64,000 bases of DNA from Dinghuibacter silviterrae (GCF_004366355.1 NZ_SODV01000001.1:1116001-1180000), one strand, 5' to 3'. Positions 1 through 8,135 are shown, numbered from the stretch's first letter. Made by a program: numbers and translations. The notes: generated from the letters alone by a model not told the origin.

Positions 1-41
1 GTGATGGGGCATGCGTTTCAACGGACAATGTCAAAAACGAA

Positions 42-66
42 GAAGCCCGACTTTTGGTCGGGCTTC
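42..66 (-). terminator. Intrinsic terminator hairpin, possibly bidirectional
   Basis: A perfect 10-bp stem (42-51 with 57-66) closes a 5-nt loop. Read on the minus strand it is followed by a T-rich tail (TTCGTTTTT); read on the plus strand only by TTAT, so it is stronger leftward. It may end an unseen gene to the left (a TGA lies at 2-4) or a short minus-strand transcript from the 90-230 gap. Nothing else in 1-41 can be called. Confidence 0.75.
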
Positions 67-73
67 TTATAAG

Positions 74-90
74 AATGGGTTAGTAAGTAC
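74..90 (-). repeat. 17-nt segment complementary to a site upstream of radA
   Basis: The 17 bases here recur exactly, in inverted orientation, at 23389-23405. On the minus strand this copy reads GTACTTACTAACCCATT and lies 7 nt before the hairpin at 42-66. The partner copy on the minus strand is its exact complement and directly abuts another terminator hairpin. Both are intergenic. See the findings. Confidence 0.6.
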
Positions 91-157
91 CGGGAAAAAA
101 ATTCCCAACACAATATTAAAAAGAATTTGCACTACAAAGAAGATTTTTAGCAAAAAA

Positions 158-188
158 TTATTCACAATTTTTTTAGGGCTGTGGATAA
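158..188. promoter_or_regulatory. Pair of DnaA-box-like sites in an AT-rich strip
   Basis: TTATTCACA (158-166, plus) and TTATCCACA (minus, 188-180) face each other across 13 nt of mostly T. The second is a perfect match to the DnaA box consensus and the first has one allowed variation. The flanking 100-175 region is strongly AT-rich compared with the GC-rich genes. The perfect box falls about where the -33 element of the lpxD-like promoter would be. It could be an origin remnant, a DnaA-responsive promoter, or chance. Confidence 0.45.
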
Positions 189-206
189 GGCGCACACGCC
201 CCACGT

Positions 207-214
207 TACCTTTG
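207..214 (+). promoter_or_regulatory. -7 promoter box of the lpxD-like gene
   Basis: TACCTTTG matches the Bacteroidota primary-sigma -7 consensus TAnnTTTG and ends 16 nt before the ATG at 231. No TTTG is found at the -33 spacing; that position holds a DnaA-box-like sequence instead. Confidence 0.6.
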
Positions 215-230
215 ACGAAATTTTGCAGGC

Positions 231-1184
231 ATGAAATTTCCCTCTCCAGTTTCCGTACAGTGGATCGCCGATTTCATAGGAGCTTCTATCATCGGCAATG
301 AGCAAGGCTTTGCGACGGGCATCAATGAATTGCATAAGGTTGAAAAAGGCGACCTGGCCTTTGTCGATCACCCGAAATACTATGCCGTCTGCATCCATTC
401 AGCGGCCTCTTTCATCATCATCAATCAAGTCGCCGAAGTACCCCCCGGGAAGGCGTTATTGGTGGTCCCGGAGCCCTTTGAGGCCTATCTTTCCCTGGTT
501 CGTCACTTCCGTCCATTCGAGTCCTCCGATCGCCCTATCAGCGCTTCTGCCGTGATCGGAAAAGGAACCGTTATCATGCCCAATGTCTTTGTGGGGAACC
601 ATGTCGTCATCGGTGAAAATTGTCTCATTCACCCCGGTGTTTCGATTTACGATCATTGCCAGATCGGCGACAATGTGGTCGTTCACGCCGGGACGGCGAT
701 TGGCGGGGATGCGTTTTACTACAACCGGAAAACAGCCCGGGATGTATGGTTCAAAAAGATGGACAGTTGCGGCCGGGTCGTGATCGAGTCCGACGTGGAG
801 ATCGGTTGCGGGTGCACGATCGACAGAGGGGTCAGCCACGATACCGTGATCGGCAGGGGAACCAAGATGGACAACATGGTACACGTCGGTCACGACGTCG
901 TCATCGGCAAGAACTGTTTGATTGCCGCCCAGGTGGGCATCGCGGGCGTGGTAACGATCGGGGACGGGGTTACCCTCTGGGGACAGGTAGGGATCAGCAA
1001 GACCCTGACAATAGGGGATCATGCGGTAGTGCTCGCCCAAAGCGGGGTGCCCGGTGACCTCGAAGGGGGTAAGGTCTATTTCGGTTCGCCCGTGGAAGAT
1101 GCCGGCGTCGCCAAAAGGCGGCTCGTCTGGTTGAAACGGCTCCCCGAGCTCTGGGACAAGGTCAAGCGCCTGGAAGAACGCTAA
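231..1184 (+). CDS. LpxD-like UDP-3-O-acylglucosamine N-acyltransferase
   Basis: 317 aa. It has an N-terminal LpxD-type domain (about 1-100), a left-handed beta-helix of hexapeptide repeats (about 105-280: VIGKGT, VIGENC, QIGDNV, VIGRGT, VIGKNC) and a basic C-terminal helix. The segment HVGHDVVIG places a histidine (H221) where LpxD has its catalytic base, within the region that matches best. LpxD transfers a 3-hydroxyacyl chain onto UDP-acylglucosamine in lipid A synthesis. The protein is slightly shorter than E. coli LpxD, and Bacteroidota often carry more than one LpxD-like protein, so it could be a paralog acting on another acyl or sugar substrate. The ATG follows a TACCTTTG box by 16 nt. 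A weak hairpin follows the stop codon. Confidence 0.8.
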   Translation: MKFPSPVSVQWIADFIGASIIGNEQGFATGINELHKVEKGDLAFVDHPKYYAVCIHSAASFIIINQVAEVPPGKALLVVPEPFEAYLSLVRHFRPFESSDRPISASAVIGKGTVIMPNVFVGNHVVIGENCLIHPGVSIYDHCQIGDNVVVHAGTAIGGDAFYYNRKTARDVWFKKMDSCGRVVIESDVEIGCGCTIDRGVSHDTVIGRGTKMDNMVHVGHDVVIGKNCLIAAQVGIAGVVTIGDGVTLWGQVGISKTLTIGDHAVVLAQSGVPGDLEGGKVYFGSPVEDAGVAKRRLVWLKRLPELWDKVKRLEER

Positions 1185-1202
1185 GAGCCGCGCCTGCGGC
1201 GC

Positions 1203-2213
1203 TCAAAGGGCAAAATGCTTTTTTAATGCCGAGGCGTGGAAACGGATCGTTTCCTCCAGGGGCGTGAAGGCAAAACCGGGCAGCGCTTCCAACACCTTCC
1301 GGTTGTCAAAGCGCGTCACGGCCTGGGCCGTACGGGCCGTTTCCCGTGTAACGAGGGGGTCTTTGCCGGTAAACATGCTTTTTACTTTTTCCATGCGCCA
1401 AACCACCTCACCCAACAGGGGGGTCACCGCTTTGTGAGGACTCCGCCGGCCAAAAGCATCGGCCATGGTGGAGAACAATTGCCGGTAGGTCCAGTTGTCC
1501 GCACTGAGCACGTACCGCTCGGAATGAAGGGTGCTGTCCATCAGCCGGATCATTGCCTGTACCACATCGCGTACGTCGACAAACCCGCTGACGCCCTCGG
1601 TATACCAGGGGAACTCGTTATAGGCGGACTTGAAAAGCTCGGCAGATCCTTTTTCCCAGTCACCCGCACCCAGTATAATGGTGGGATTGACAATTACAGC
1701 CGGTAAACCCTCGGCGATGCCCCGCCATACCTCCATTTCACCGTAGTATTTGCTCTTGCCGTAGCGGGAGTTGTTGGTCTCTTCGGTCCACTGGGTGGCT
1801 TCGTCGATGAGGCTGTCTTGTTTAAGCCGGCCCAGGGCAGACACGGAGCTCACATAGACCATTTTGCGTACGCTTTTTTCCAAGGCGGCGTTGACGACGT
1901 TGGCGGTGCCTTCGGTGTTGATCCGAAGCAGGGTCTCCGCCTGACGGGGATTAAAGCTGACGATGGCGGCGCAATGGTAGACTTCCCGGATCCCTTCCAT
2001 GGCGTCTTCCAGGGAAAGCACGTCCATCAGGTCGCCCTGCACCCATTCCACGCGTTCCTGTTCCGCAGGGGTCAGGATAAAGCCTTCGTAGGGGCGCCGG
2101 CACAATGCCCTGACAGGTGTGCCCGCGTCGAGCAGGGCCTTGATCAAATGGCTGCCGACGAGGCCTGTTCCACCGGTGACGAATACCATGGGTTTTGTTT
2201 GAGCGTTAGACAT
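1203..2213 (-). CDS. NAD(P)-dependent epimerase/reductase (extended SDR)
   Basis: 336 aa. A Rossmann motif GGTGLVG (14-20) and the SDR catalytic pattern Y-x-x-x-K (in SRYGKSK) place it among extended short-chain dehydrogenases, closest in feel to dihydroflavonol 4-reductase-like proteins of bacteria. The substrate cannot be read from sequence. I chose the ATG at 2213, which overlaps the end of the upstream dehydrogenase gene by 8 nt and suggests coupled translation. A GTG at 2252 would add 13 residues with no family support. It is last in a pheS - hydroxyacyl-CoA dehydrogenase - reductase series. Confidence 0.85.
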   Translation of the reverse strand: MSNAQTKPMVFVTGGTGLVGSHLIKALLDAGTPVRALCRRPYEGFILTPAEQERVEWVQGDLMDVLSLEDAMEGIREVYHCAAIVSFNPRQAETLLRINTEGTANVVNAALEKSVRKMVYVSSVSALGRLKQDSLIDEATQWTEETNNSRYGKSKYYGEMEVWRGIAEGLPAVIVNPTIILGAGDWEKGSAELFKSAYNEFPWYTEGVSGFVDVRDVVQAMIRLMDSTLHSERYVLSADNWTYRQLFSTMADAFGRRSPHKAVTPLLGEVVWRMEKVKSMFTGKDPLVTRETARTAQAVTRFDNRKVLEALPGFAFTPLEETIRFHASALKKHFAL

Positions 2214-3048
2214 AAGCGTAATACCCTTGTCCCGTTTTTCTTCCCAGGTCACCCCGGGAAACGAGGGCTTCCTGGAGGGGAGAAGGGGTAAAGCGGGGGG
2301 CGTGCTGTAATGCGGTATAGAGAGAGCGGGTGACCGCCAGGTTGATGTCGTTGCCGATCAGGTCCATCAGCCGGAAGGGGCCCATTTTAAAACCGGTGGA
2401 TTCGAGGAGGCGGTCGATCGTGGCAAAGTCGCCCACGCCCGCCTCTGCCAGCCGCAGCGCTTCGAGGTAATAGGGCCTGGCGACGCGGTTTACGATAAAA
2501 CCGGGGGCGTCCTTACAGACGACCGGTACTTTGTCCCAGGAGCGAACCAGCCGCTCCAGCGTCTCCACAACGGCGGGATCGGTCTTTGATCCGGCGACTA
2601 CTTCGACCAGTTTCATGACCGGCGCCGGATTAAAGAAATGCAGCCCGGCCACCCGGCCCGGTTCGGGTAGGGCGTCCTGCAGGCTGTTGATCGATAAGGA
2701 GGATGTATTGGAGGCAAAAATAGTATCCTTCGATGCGCGCAGGCTTTGAAACAATTGGATCTTGGCGTCCAAACGCTCGACGATGGCCTCTATGACCAGG
2801 TCCGCGCCGGCGGCCGGGACTTCGCTACACAGGTGCAGCCTTTTTTCTGCCGCGGCCTTTTCTTCCGCACTCATTTTCCCTTTATCCACCAGGCCCTGCC
2901 AGGACGCCTTTATGCCTTGCGCTGCTTTGGAAAGAGCGGCCGGTTCCAGGTCGAACAGAAAGGTCTCGTGTCCGAACCGGGCGGCCACTGCCGCGATGCC
3001 GCTCCCCATGGTGCCGGCCCCGCAAACGATGATGGATAGGGGGGACAT
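2206..3048 (-). CDS. 3-hydroxyacyl-CoA (3-hydroxybutyryl-CoA) dehydrogenase
   Basis: 280 aa, the usual length for single-domain enzymes of the Hbd/PaaH type. The N-terminal NAD-binding motif GAGTMGSG (10-17) and the segment GLHFFNPAPVMKLVE, which carries the catalytic histidine of the family, are both clear. The C-terminal helical domain contains GFIVNRVARPY and TGFKMGPFRLMDLIG. It should oxidise L-3-hydroxyacyl-CoA with NAD in fatty acid, branched-chain or phenylacetate degradation. It starts 2 nt after the pheS stop codon and overlaps the following reductase by 8 nt, so all three are probably co-transcribed. Confidence 0.92.
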   Translation of the reverse strand: MSPLSIIVCGAGTMGSGIAAVAARFGHETFLFDLEPAALSKAAQGIKASWQGLVDKGKMSAEEKAAAEKRLHLCSEVPAAGADLVIEAIVERLDAKIQLFQSLRASKDTIFASNTSSLSINSLQDALPEPGRVAGLHFFNPAPVMKLVEVVAGSKTDPAVVETLERLVRSWDKVPVVCKDAPGFIVNRVARPYYLEALRLAEAGVGDFATIDRLLESTGFKMGPFRLMDLIGNDINLAVTRSLYTALQHAPRFTPSPLQEALVSRGDLGRKTGQGYYAYV

Positions 3049-3050
3049 GG

Positions 3051-4079
3051 CTAGGTGCTGCTGGTAAATTGTTGAAGAAAGCGGAGGTCGTTCTGGGCGT
3101 ATAAGCGCAGATCGTTCACCCGGTAGTTCAACTGGGCGATGCGTTCGACCCCCATCCCAAAGGCAAACCCCGTATACTGCGTGGAATCGATGCCGAGGTT
3201 TTCCAGCAGTTGGGGGTGCACCATGCCGCAGCCAAGGATCTCCACCCAGCCCGTGTGCTTACAAAGCGAACACCCGGTGCCGCCGCAAACGGTGCAGCTG
3301 ATGTCCATCTCCGCGCTGGGTTCGGTAAAGGGGAAGTAGGACGGGCGGAAGCGAACACGGGTATGCTCACCGAACATTTCCTTTACAAAGAAGTAAAGGG
3401 TTTGTTTGAGGTCGGCGAAAGACACGTGTTTGTCCACGTACAGTCCTTCGACCTGGTGGAAAAAGCAGTTGGCCCTGGCCGATACGGTTTCGTTGCGGTA
3501 TACCCTTCCCGGGCAGATGATCCGCACAGGCAAGGGGCTGGTCTCCAGCACCCGCGCCTGTACCGAAGACGTATGGGTCCGGAGCACCCAGTCCGGATTG
3601 CGCTGGATATAGAACGTGTCCTGCATGTCGCGGGCCGGGTGGTTTTCGGGCATGTTCAGGGCGGTGAAGTTGTGCCAGTCGTCTTCGATCTCCGGTCCTT
3701 CCGCTACGGCAAAACCCAACCGCTGGTAGATGGATACGATGCGGTTGCGTACCAGGCTAAGGGGGTGTCGCGTGCCCAAGGTAAAGGCGTCGCCGGGCAG
3801 CGTAAGGTCCATGCCCGGTGTGTCTTTGTCCTTCCCGTCGGTCAGCCCTTTGTTGTCTTCGTACTTGGCCTCCGCGAGTTGTTTGAAGTCGTTGAGGACT
3901 TGCCCGAAAGAGCGTTTTTCCCCGGCGGGAATGTTTTTCATCTCCCCGAAAAGCGCCTTGACGATGCCCTTGGTGCCGAGAAACCGGATCCGGTAGTTCT
4001 CCAGGTCTTCCGCGGAACCGATGACCCACTGGTCGATCTCCTTCTTGTACTGGTCAATTTGTTGCAACACCTGTTCCAT
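3051..4079 (-). CDS. pheS: Phenylalanine--tRNA ligase alpha subunit
   Basis: 342 aa, full length. An N-terminal coiled-coil tRNA-binding arm (about 1-90) is followed by the class II catalytic core: RHPLSLVRNRIVSIYQRLGF, motif 2 with GRVYRNETVSARA, and motif 3 with GFAFGMGVERIAQL. A CxxC...CxxC segment (CTVCGGTGCSLC) is present, as in many bacterial PheS. It pairs with PheT (not in this window) to charge tRNA-Phe. Its start lies 41 bp from the divergent arginase-fold gene, so the two promoters share that gap. Confidence 0.97.
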   Translation of the reverse strand: MEQVLQQIDQYKKEIDQWVIGSAEDLENYRIRFLGTKGIVKALFGEMKNIPAGEKRSFGQVLNDFKQLAEAKYEDNKGLTDGKDKDTPGMDLTLPGDAFTLGTRHPLSLVRNRIVSIYQRLGFAVAEGPEIEDDWHNFTALNMPENHPARDMQDTFYIQRNPDWVLRTHTSSVQARVLETSPLPVRIICPGRVYRNETVSARANCFFHQVEGLYVDKHVSFADLKQTLYFFVKEMFGEHTRVRFRPSYFPFTEPSAEMDISCTVCGGTGCSLCKHTGWVEILGCGMVHPQLLENLGIDSTQYTGFAFGMGVERIAQLNYRVNDLRLYAQNDLRFLQQFTSST

Positions 4080-4095
4080 AAAGCGAAGATAGGAA

Positions 4096-4103
4096 TATCT
4101 TTG
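4096..4103 (+). promoter_or_regulatory. -7 promoter box of the arginase-fold gene
   Basis: TATCTTTG is a perfect TAnnTTTG match and ends 17 nt before the ATG at 4121, in the 41-bp gap between divergent genes. No convincing -33 TTTG is seen. Confidence 0.6.
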
Positions 4104-4120
4104 CCCCTAAAGTAACCTGT

Positions 4121-5245
4121 ATGTCCCTCCAAGACTTTCTGCAACCCGTCAGTACCTACGAGCTTAGCCACGACCGTGGCTTTTCAGACGGCCAGATCGG
4201 TTGCCATATCGCCGTTTGGGAGGGAGCCGATCCGGACATGAGTACCGCAGACGTGGTCCTGCTGGGCGTTGCAGAGGAAAGGGGCAATGGGCGCAGGGAC
4301 GGGGAACCCGGTGGGCCGGACAAGATCCGGGAGCATTTTTATGCGTCGTACTACTGGCATCCCGAAGTCCGCTTAGCGGACGCAGGAAATGTGCGCAGGG
4401 GCGCTACCTTGCAAGACACGTACGCGGCGTTGAGACACGTCGTCCAGGAGCTGACAGGGGCGGGAAAGACCGTCGTTATCCTGGGCGGCAGCCACGACCT
4501 CACCCTCGCCCAGTACCAGGCGTACCGGGACCGGAAACAACTGATAGAGGTCAGTTGTATCGACGCCCTGATCGACCTGAATACGGATTCCCCGCTCAAG
4601 GCCGACAACTTCCTGCTCTCGATGCTGACGGAAGACCCCAACTACATCCGGCATTACAACCACATCGGTTTTCAAAGTTACTATGTCCATCCGCGCATGC
4701 TCGAAACCCTTGACAAACTCCACTTCGATTGCTACCGTGTCGGCAGGGTCCGGGAACAGATGGAAGAAATGGAGCCCGTCATCCGGCACTCCGACCTCGT
4801 GAGCATCGACATTTCGGCGATGGCCAACAGCTATGCCCCCGCCGCGAGGATCAGCCCCAACGGCTTTAGCGGAGAAGACATGTGCCAGCTGACGCGTTTT
4901 GCCGGCCTGAGCAACCGGCTGAGCTCTATTGGTATCTATGGCTACAGGCCCTCCCTGGACCGGGATGACCTGACCGCCCGTCAGATCGCCCAAATGCTGT
5001 GGTATTTTATAGACGGGCGTCAAAAAAGCTTTCAGGAAGCGCCCCTGGAGGAGCGGGACCACTACAACGAATTCCACACGGTGTTCGGAGAAGTCGAAAG
5101 TACCTTCCTGCAAAGCAAAAGAACCGGCCGCTGGTGGATGCAGCTCCCCGACCGGACCTACATCGCCTGTAGCTACACCGACTATGTAAAAGCCAGCAAC
5201 AACGATATACCGGAGCGTTGGTTCCGGGCCCAGGAAAGAGGTTAG
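4121..5245 (+). CDS. Arginase/formimidoylglutamase-fold protein with eroded metal site
   Basis: 374 aa. The ureohydrolase fold is recognisable from GGSHDLTLAQYQAYRD (equivalent to the GGDHS motif), VSIDISAMANSYAPA (equivalent to SxDxDxxDP) and NGFSGEDMCQLTRFAGL. Two of the usual Mn ligand motifs are altered: DAHxD reads DALID, without the histidine, and the SFDxDxxDP region keeps one aspartate. Members from this phylum are often annotated as formimidoylglutamase, but these changes make a binuclear Mn hydrolase doubtful. It may be a binding protein or have another activity. It stands alone behind its own promoter. Confidence 0.8.
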   Translation: MSLQDFLQPVSTYELSHDRGFSDGQIGCHIAVWEGADPDMSTADVVLLGVAEERGNGRRDGEPGGPDKIREHFYASYYWHPEVRLADAGNVRRGATLQDTYAALRHVVQELTGAGKTVVILGGSHDLTLAQYQAYRDRKQLIEVSCIDALIDLNTDSPLKADNFLLSMLTEDPNYIRHYNHIGFQSYYVHPRMLETLDKLHFDCYRVGRVREQMEEMEPVIRHSDLVSIDISAMANSYAPAARISPNGFSGEDMCQLTRFAGLSNRLSSIGIYGYRPSLDRDDLTARQIAQMLWYFIDGRQKSFQEAPLEERDHYNEFHTVFGEVESTFLQSKRTGRWWMQLPDRTYIACSYTDYVKASNNDIPERWFRAQERG

Positions 5246-5290
5246 GCTCGTTTTTTGCATTCAAGGCGTGAAAACCTAAACACCGATTCC

Positions 5291-6262
5291 ATGCGATACA
5301 CCCTCCTAGTGTTATGCTGTTGCTTTCTGTCCGTCACCCGGGCGCAAGGGCCTTCCGGCTATTGGCTGAGTGAAGACAAAACCGGTTTTTTCGAAGGCCT
5401 GGAGAGTGTCGAGATGCGCCTGGACCCATCGGGGAACGCTTACAGCGGGAGCGTTTACTACTTATGGGAACATGGGATCTATTATCAGGCCATCAGCCTC
5501 GAAGGCAAGGTGCTTCCGGGGGACTCCGTCGAGCTCCGGGAAGTGGCCATGGTGGCCAACCGAAACGGCATTTTTGCCAACGACTGCCGGGGCGTCTTTC
5601 ACTTGCATTACCGGCACGACAGCGAAAAGGAGTACCTGGAAGGTGTATGGAAAAAACCGGCGGGCAGCCGGTTGCGGTGTGCCGATACCCACGTCACCTT
5701 TTTTCGCAGCATACCACCGGATGCGGCCTGGAACCGGCCGGCCGGCAATGCGGTGAAGCGCGGTGCCCGCGTGGTGGCCAGGGTGACCCCTGCGCGTGAA
5801 AAGCCCGCGACGGGCACGCCCGCGGCTGAAAAACCTTCACTTGCCCCGGCGGCGCCACCCGCCCCCGTCGTGGTCGCCCCGCCGCTCAACCAGGATTCCC
5901 TCCGGTTCGTCGCTTTCAAGTCCCGAAAGGACTCCCTGGAGCTCACCGTGAAACACAAGGCCGATACGGCCCGTCTTGAACTGTACGACAACGGCATCGT
6001 GGACGGCGACCGCATCTCCCTTTTCCTTGGCGATAGTCTTATCCTCAAAAACTACGAGCTGCTCGCGGACGCACATGTTCTGACACTTCATTTGGACCCT
6101 AGCCTGGGGCAGCAGGTCCTTTCCTTGTATGCGGAGAATTTGGGCGAGATCCCGCCGAACACGGCGCTCATGATCGTCTATATTGACGACCAGCGCTACG
6201 AGGTGCGGTTGTCTTCCGATATGACGACCAATGCGAGGGTTGTATTCCAGCGCGTCCAATAA
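5291..6262 (+). CDS. Secreted DUF2147-type protein with C-terminal Bacteroidota domain
   Basis: 323 aa from the ATG at 5291, which places a clear signal peptide (about 1-19, ending TRAQ) at the N-terminus; an upstream in-frame start at 5255 would bury it. Residues about 22-135 resemble DUF2147 (GYWLSEDKTGFFEGLE, LEGVWKKP). A Pro/Ala-rich linker (about 155-200) follows, then a C-terminal domain containing LELYDNGIVDGDRISLFL and LGEIPPNTALMIVY, a recurrent extracytoplasmic module in this phylum. The molecular function is unknown. Its 3' end is 2 nt from the convergent mutL. Confidence 0.75.
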   Translation: MRYTLLVLCCCFLSVTRAQGPSGYWLSEDKTGFFEGLESVEMRLDPSGNAYSGSVYYLWEHGIYYQAISLEGKVLPGDSVELREVAMVANRNGIFANDCRGVFHLHYRHDSEKEYLEGVWKKPAGSRLRCADTHVTFFRSIPPDAAWNRPAGNAVKRGARVVARVTPAREKPATGTPAAEKPSLAPAAPPAPVVVAPPLNQDSLRFVAFKSRKDSLELTVKHKADTARLELYDNGIVDGDRISLFLGDSLILKNYELLADAHVLTLHLDPSLGQQVLSLYAENLGEIPPNTALMIVYIDDQRYEVRLSSDMTTNARVVFQRVQ

Positions 6263-6264
6263 CG

Positions 6265-8097
6265 CTAGTGCGCAAATAATTTTTCCAGCGACCCATGGTC
6301 GAGCACCGCATACGCCGGTTGCCCGAAGGGCGATACGTTGGGGGTGGCGCACTCCATAAGGGCGCCGGTCAGGTGCCGCATTTCGGAAGGCGCCAGGGAA
6401 ACACCGGCCTTGATGGCCTGCTGGCGCGCCAGACCACGGATGAGTTTTTCGCGGGGCGTGACCTGGAGAGAGCCGGTAGAAAACTTGAATTGTTCGAGGA
6501 CCTGTTCGATCACGCGGCGCTCGGTACCCGCTTCGAGGTCGGCCGGGGTGCCCTGGATGGCAAACGTATCCTTGCCAAAGGGTTCGATCTGGTACCCCAA
6601 CTGGGCAAGGTCCGGCAAAAGGGTCTCCAGGAGGACGCTGTCGGCGGGGGACAGGGGCAGTACCGACGGGAACAAACAGCGCTGGCTGGGGAGGGCCTTG
6701 CCTTTGATGGCCAGCGAAAACCGTTCGAAAAGGACGCGCTCATGGGCGGCCTGCTGGTGGATCATCAGGAGGCCGCCGGGGTAGGCCACCAGGATATACG
6801 TGCGCAGGATCTGGAGGTATTGGCTGTCGGACTCGGGGAGGTCGTTCCTGCCCGGGAGCCCCAGAGGCTCCTGGAGCGTATGGGTAATGGGTTGGAAGGG
6901 CTCCTCCACAGCTGAAGGTGGGGTGAAGAACTCTTTCCAGTCCTTTAGCTCGCTCTTTTCGATCTTGTGCGCCTGGTTCCCGCGGCTAAAGGTCTGGTAG
7001 AGCGAGGAACCGGTGGCGGCGGTGCGTTCCCGGGAGGTAAAGGGTTTGGTGACCGCATCCAGTTGCTGGATGGAGGCGTCCAGGTCGAAGTCCAGCGTGG
7101 GGGTGACGCTGAACTGGGCGAGGGCGTGTTTGACGGCCGCCTGTACAAAGGCGTAGACGATCTTCTCGTCGGTGAATTTGATTTCTTGTTTGGTCGGGTG
7201 TACGTTGACGTCGAGCTGGGAAGGGTCGATGTCGATAAAAAGGGTGTACACCGGAAAGCTGTCGGCGGGGATGAGCTCCTGGTAGGCGGTCATGACCGCG
7301 TGGTGTAAGTAGGGGCTTTTTATAAAGCGGCTGTTGACAAAGAAGTACTGGTCACCCCTTGTTTTTTTGGCGGTATCGGGTTTCCCCGCAAAACCAAAGA
7401 TGTTGAGGTAATCGGTATTTTCCTGGACGGGGATGAGCCGGGCATTGTACCCATTACCCAAGAGCTGGACGATGCGTTGTTTGAGGGAGCCTTTTTCAAG
7501 ATGGAACATTTCCTGGCTGCCCGACACCAGCGAAAAAAAGATCTCCGGGAAGGCCAGCGCGATCCGCATGAATTCCTCGACGATATGCCTCATCTCGGAG
7601 GCATTGCTTTTTAGAAAGTTTCTTCGCGCGGGAACATTGAAAAAAAGATTTTTCATCGAGATACTGGTCCCTTTGGCCATAGCTACAGGCTCTTCTTTCC
7701 GAAGGGTGGTATTGTCGATCTCGATACACGTGCCCCATTCGTCTTCTTCCCGCCGGGTCTTGAGGATCACTTCCGATACGGCGGCGATGGACGCCAGGGC
7801 TTCACCCCGGAACCCCATGGTCTTGATGTGGAAAAGGTCGTCGATGCCTGTGATCTTGGAGGTGGCGTGGCGAGCAAAACAATTCCGGGCATCGGCGGCG
7901 CTCATGCCCGATCCGTTGTCGGTCACCTGTACCAGGGCCTTTCCGGCGTCCTGGATGATCACGCGAATGTCGGTCGCGCCGGCGTCGATGGCGTTCTCCA
8001 TCAGCTCTTTTACGGCGCTGGATGGACGCTGGATGACCTCTCCTGCCGCGATCTGGTTGGCGATGCCATCCGGTAGCAAACGAATGATGTCGGGCAA
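6265..8097 (-). CDS. mutL: DNA mismatch repair protein MutL
   Basis: 610 aa. The N-terminal GHKL ATPase is complete: ANQIAAGEVIQRP, KELMENAIDAGA (catalytic Glu in ELMEN), DNGSGM, MGFRGEALASI, and the transducer domain to about 330. A variable linker (about 340-420) leads to the C-terminal dimerisation domain. The endonuclease motif DQHAxxER reads HQQAAHER and the late CPxGRP-like motif reads SPFGQP, so nicking activity is doubtful. The only sensible start is TTG at 8097; no in-frame ATG or GTG precedes it. The next gene starts divergently 38 nt away. MutL links MutS mismatch recognition to strand repair. Confidence 0.96.
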   Translation of the reverse strand: MPDIIRLLPDGIANQIAAGEVIQRPSSAVKELMENAIDAGATDIRVIIQDAGKALVQVTDNGSGMSAADARNCFARHATSKITGIDDLFHIKTMGFRGEALASIAAVSEVILKTRREEDEWGTCIEIDNTTLRKEEPVAMAKGTSISMKNLFFNVPARRNFLKSNASEMRHIVEEFMRIALAFPEIFFSLVSGSQEMFHLEKGSLKQRIVQLLGNGYNARLIPVQENTDYLNIFGFAGKPDTAKKTRGDQYFFVNSRFIKSPYLHHAVMTAYQELIPADSFPVYTLFIDIDPSQLDVNVHPTKQEIKFTDEKIVYAFVQAAVKHALAQFSVTPTLDFDLDASIQQLDAVTKPFTSRERTAATGSSLYQTFSRGNQAHKIEKSELKDWKEFFTPPSAVEEPFQPITHTLQEPLGLPGRNDLPESDSQYLQILRTYILVAYPGGLLMIHQQAAHERVLFERFSLAIKGKALPSQRCLFPSVLPLSPADSVLLETLLPDLAQLGYQIEPFGKDTFAIQGTPADLEAGTERRVIEQVLEQFKFSTGSLQVTPREKLIRGLARQQAIKAGVSLAPSEMRHLTGALMECATPNVSPFGQPAYAVLDHGSLEKLFAH

Positions 8098-8135
8098 ATC
8101 TTTTAATTTACAGGGTAAAATTACTGCGAATATTG

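Noticed and set aside
11-301. 96-codon plus-strand open frame
   Set aside because: It runs through the terminator hairpin and the AT-rich strip, overlaps the lpxD-like gene in another frame, and has no protein-like character.
3210-4115. 301-codon plus-strand frame opposite pheS
   Set aside because: Antisense shadow of a conserved gene; the GC-rich third codon positions keep the opposite frame open.
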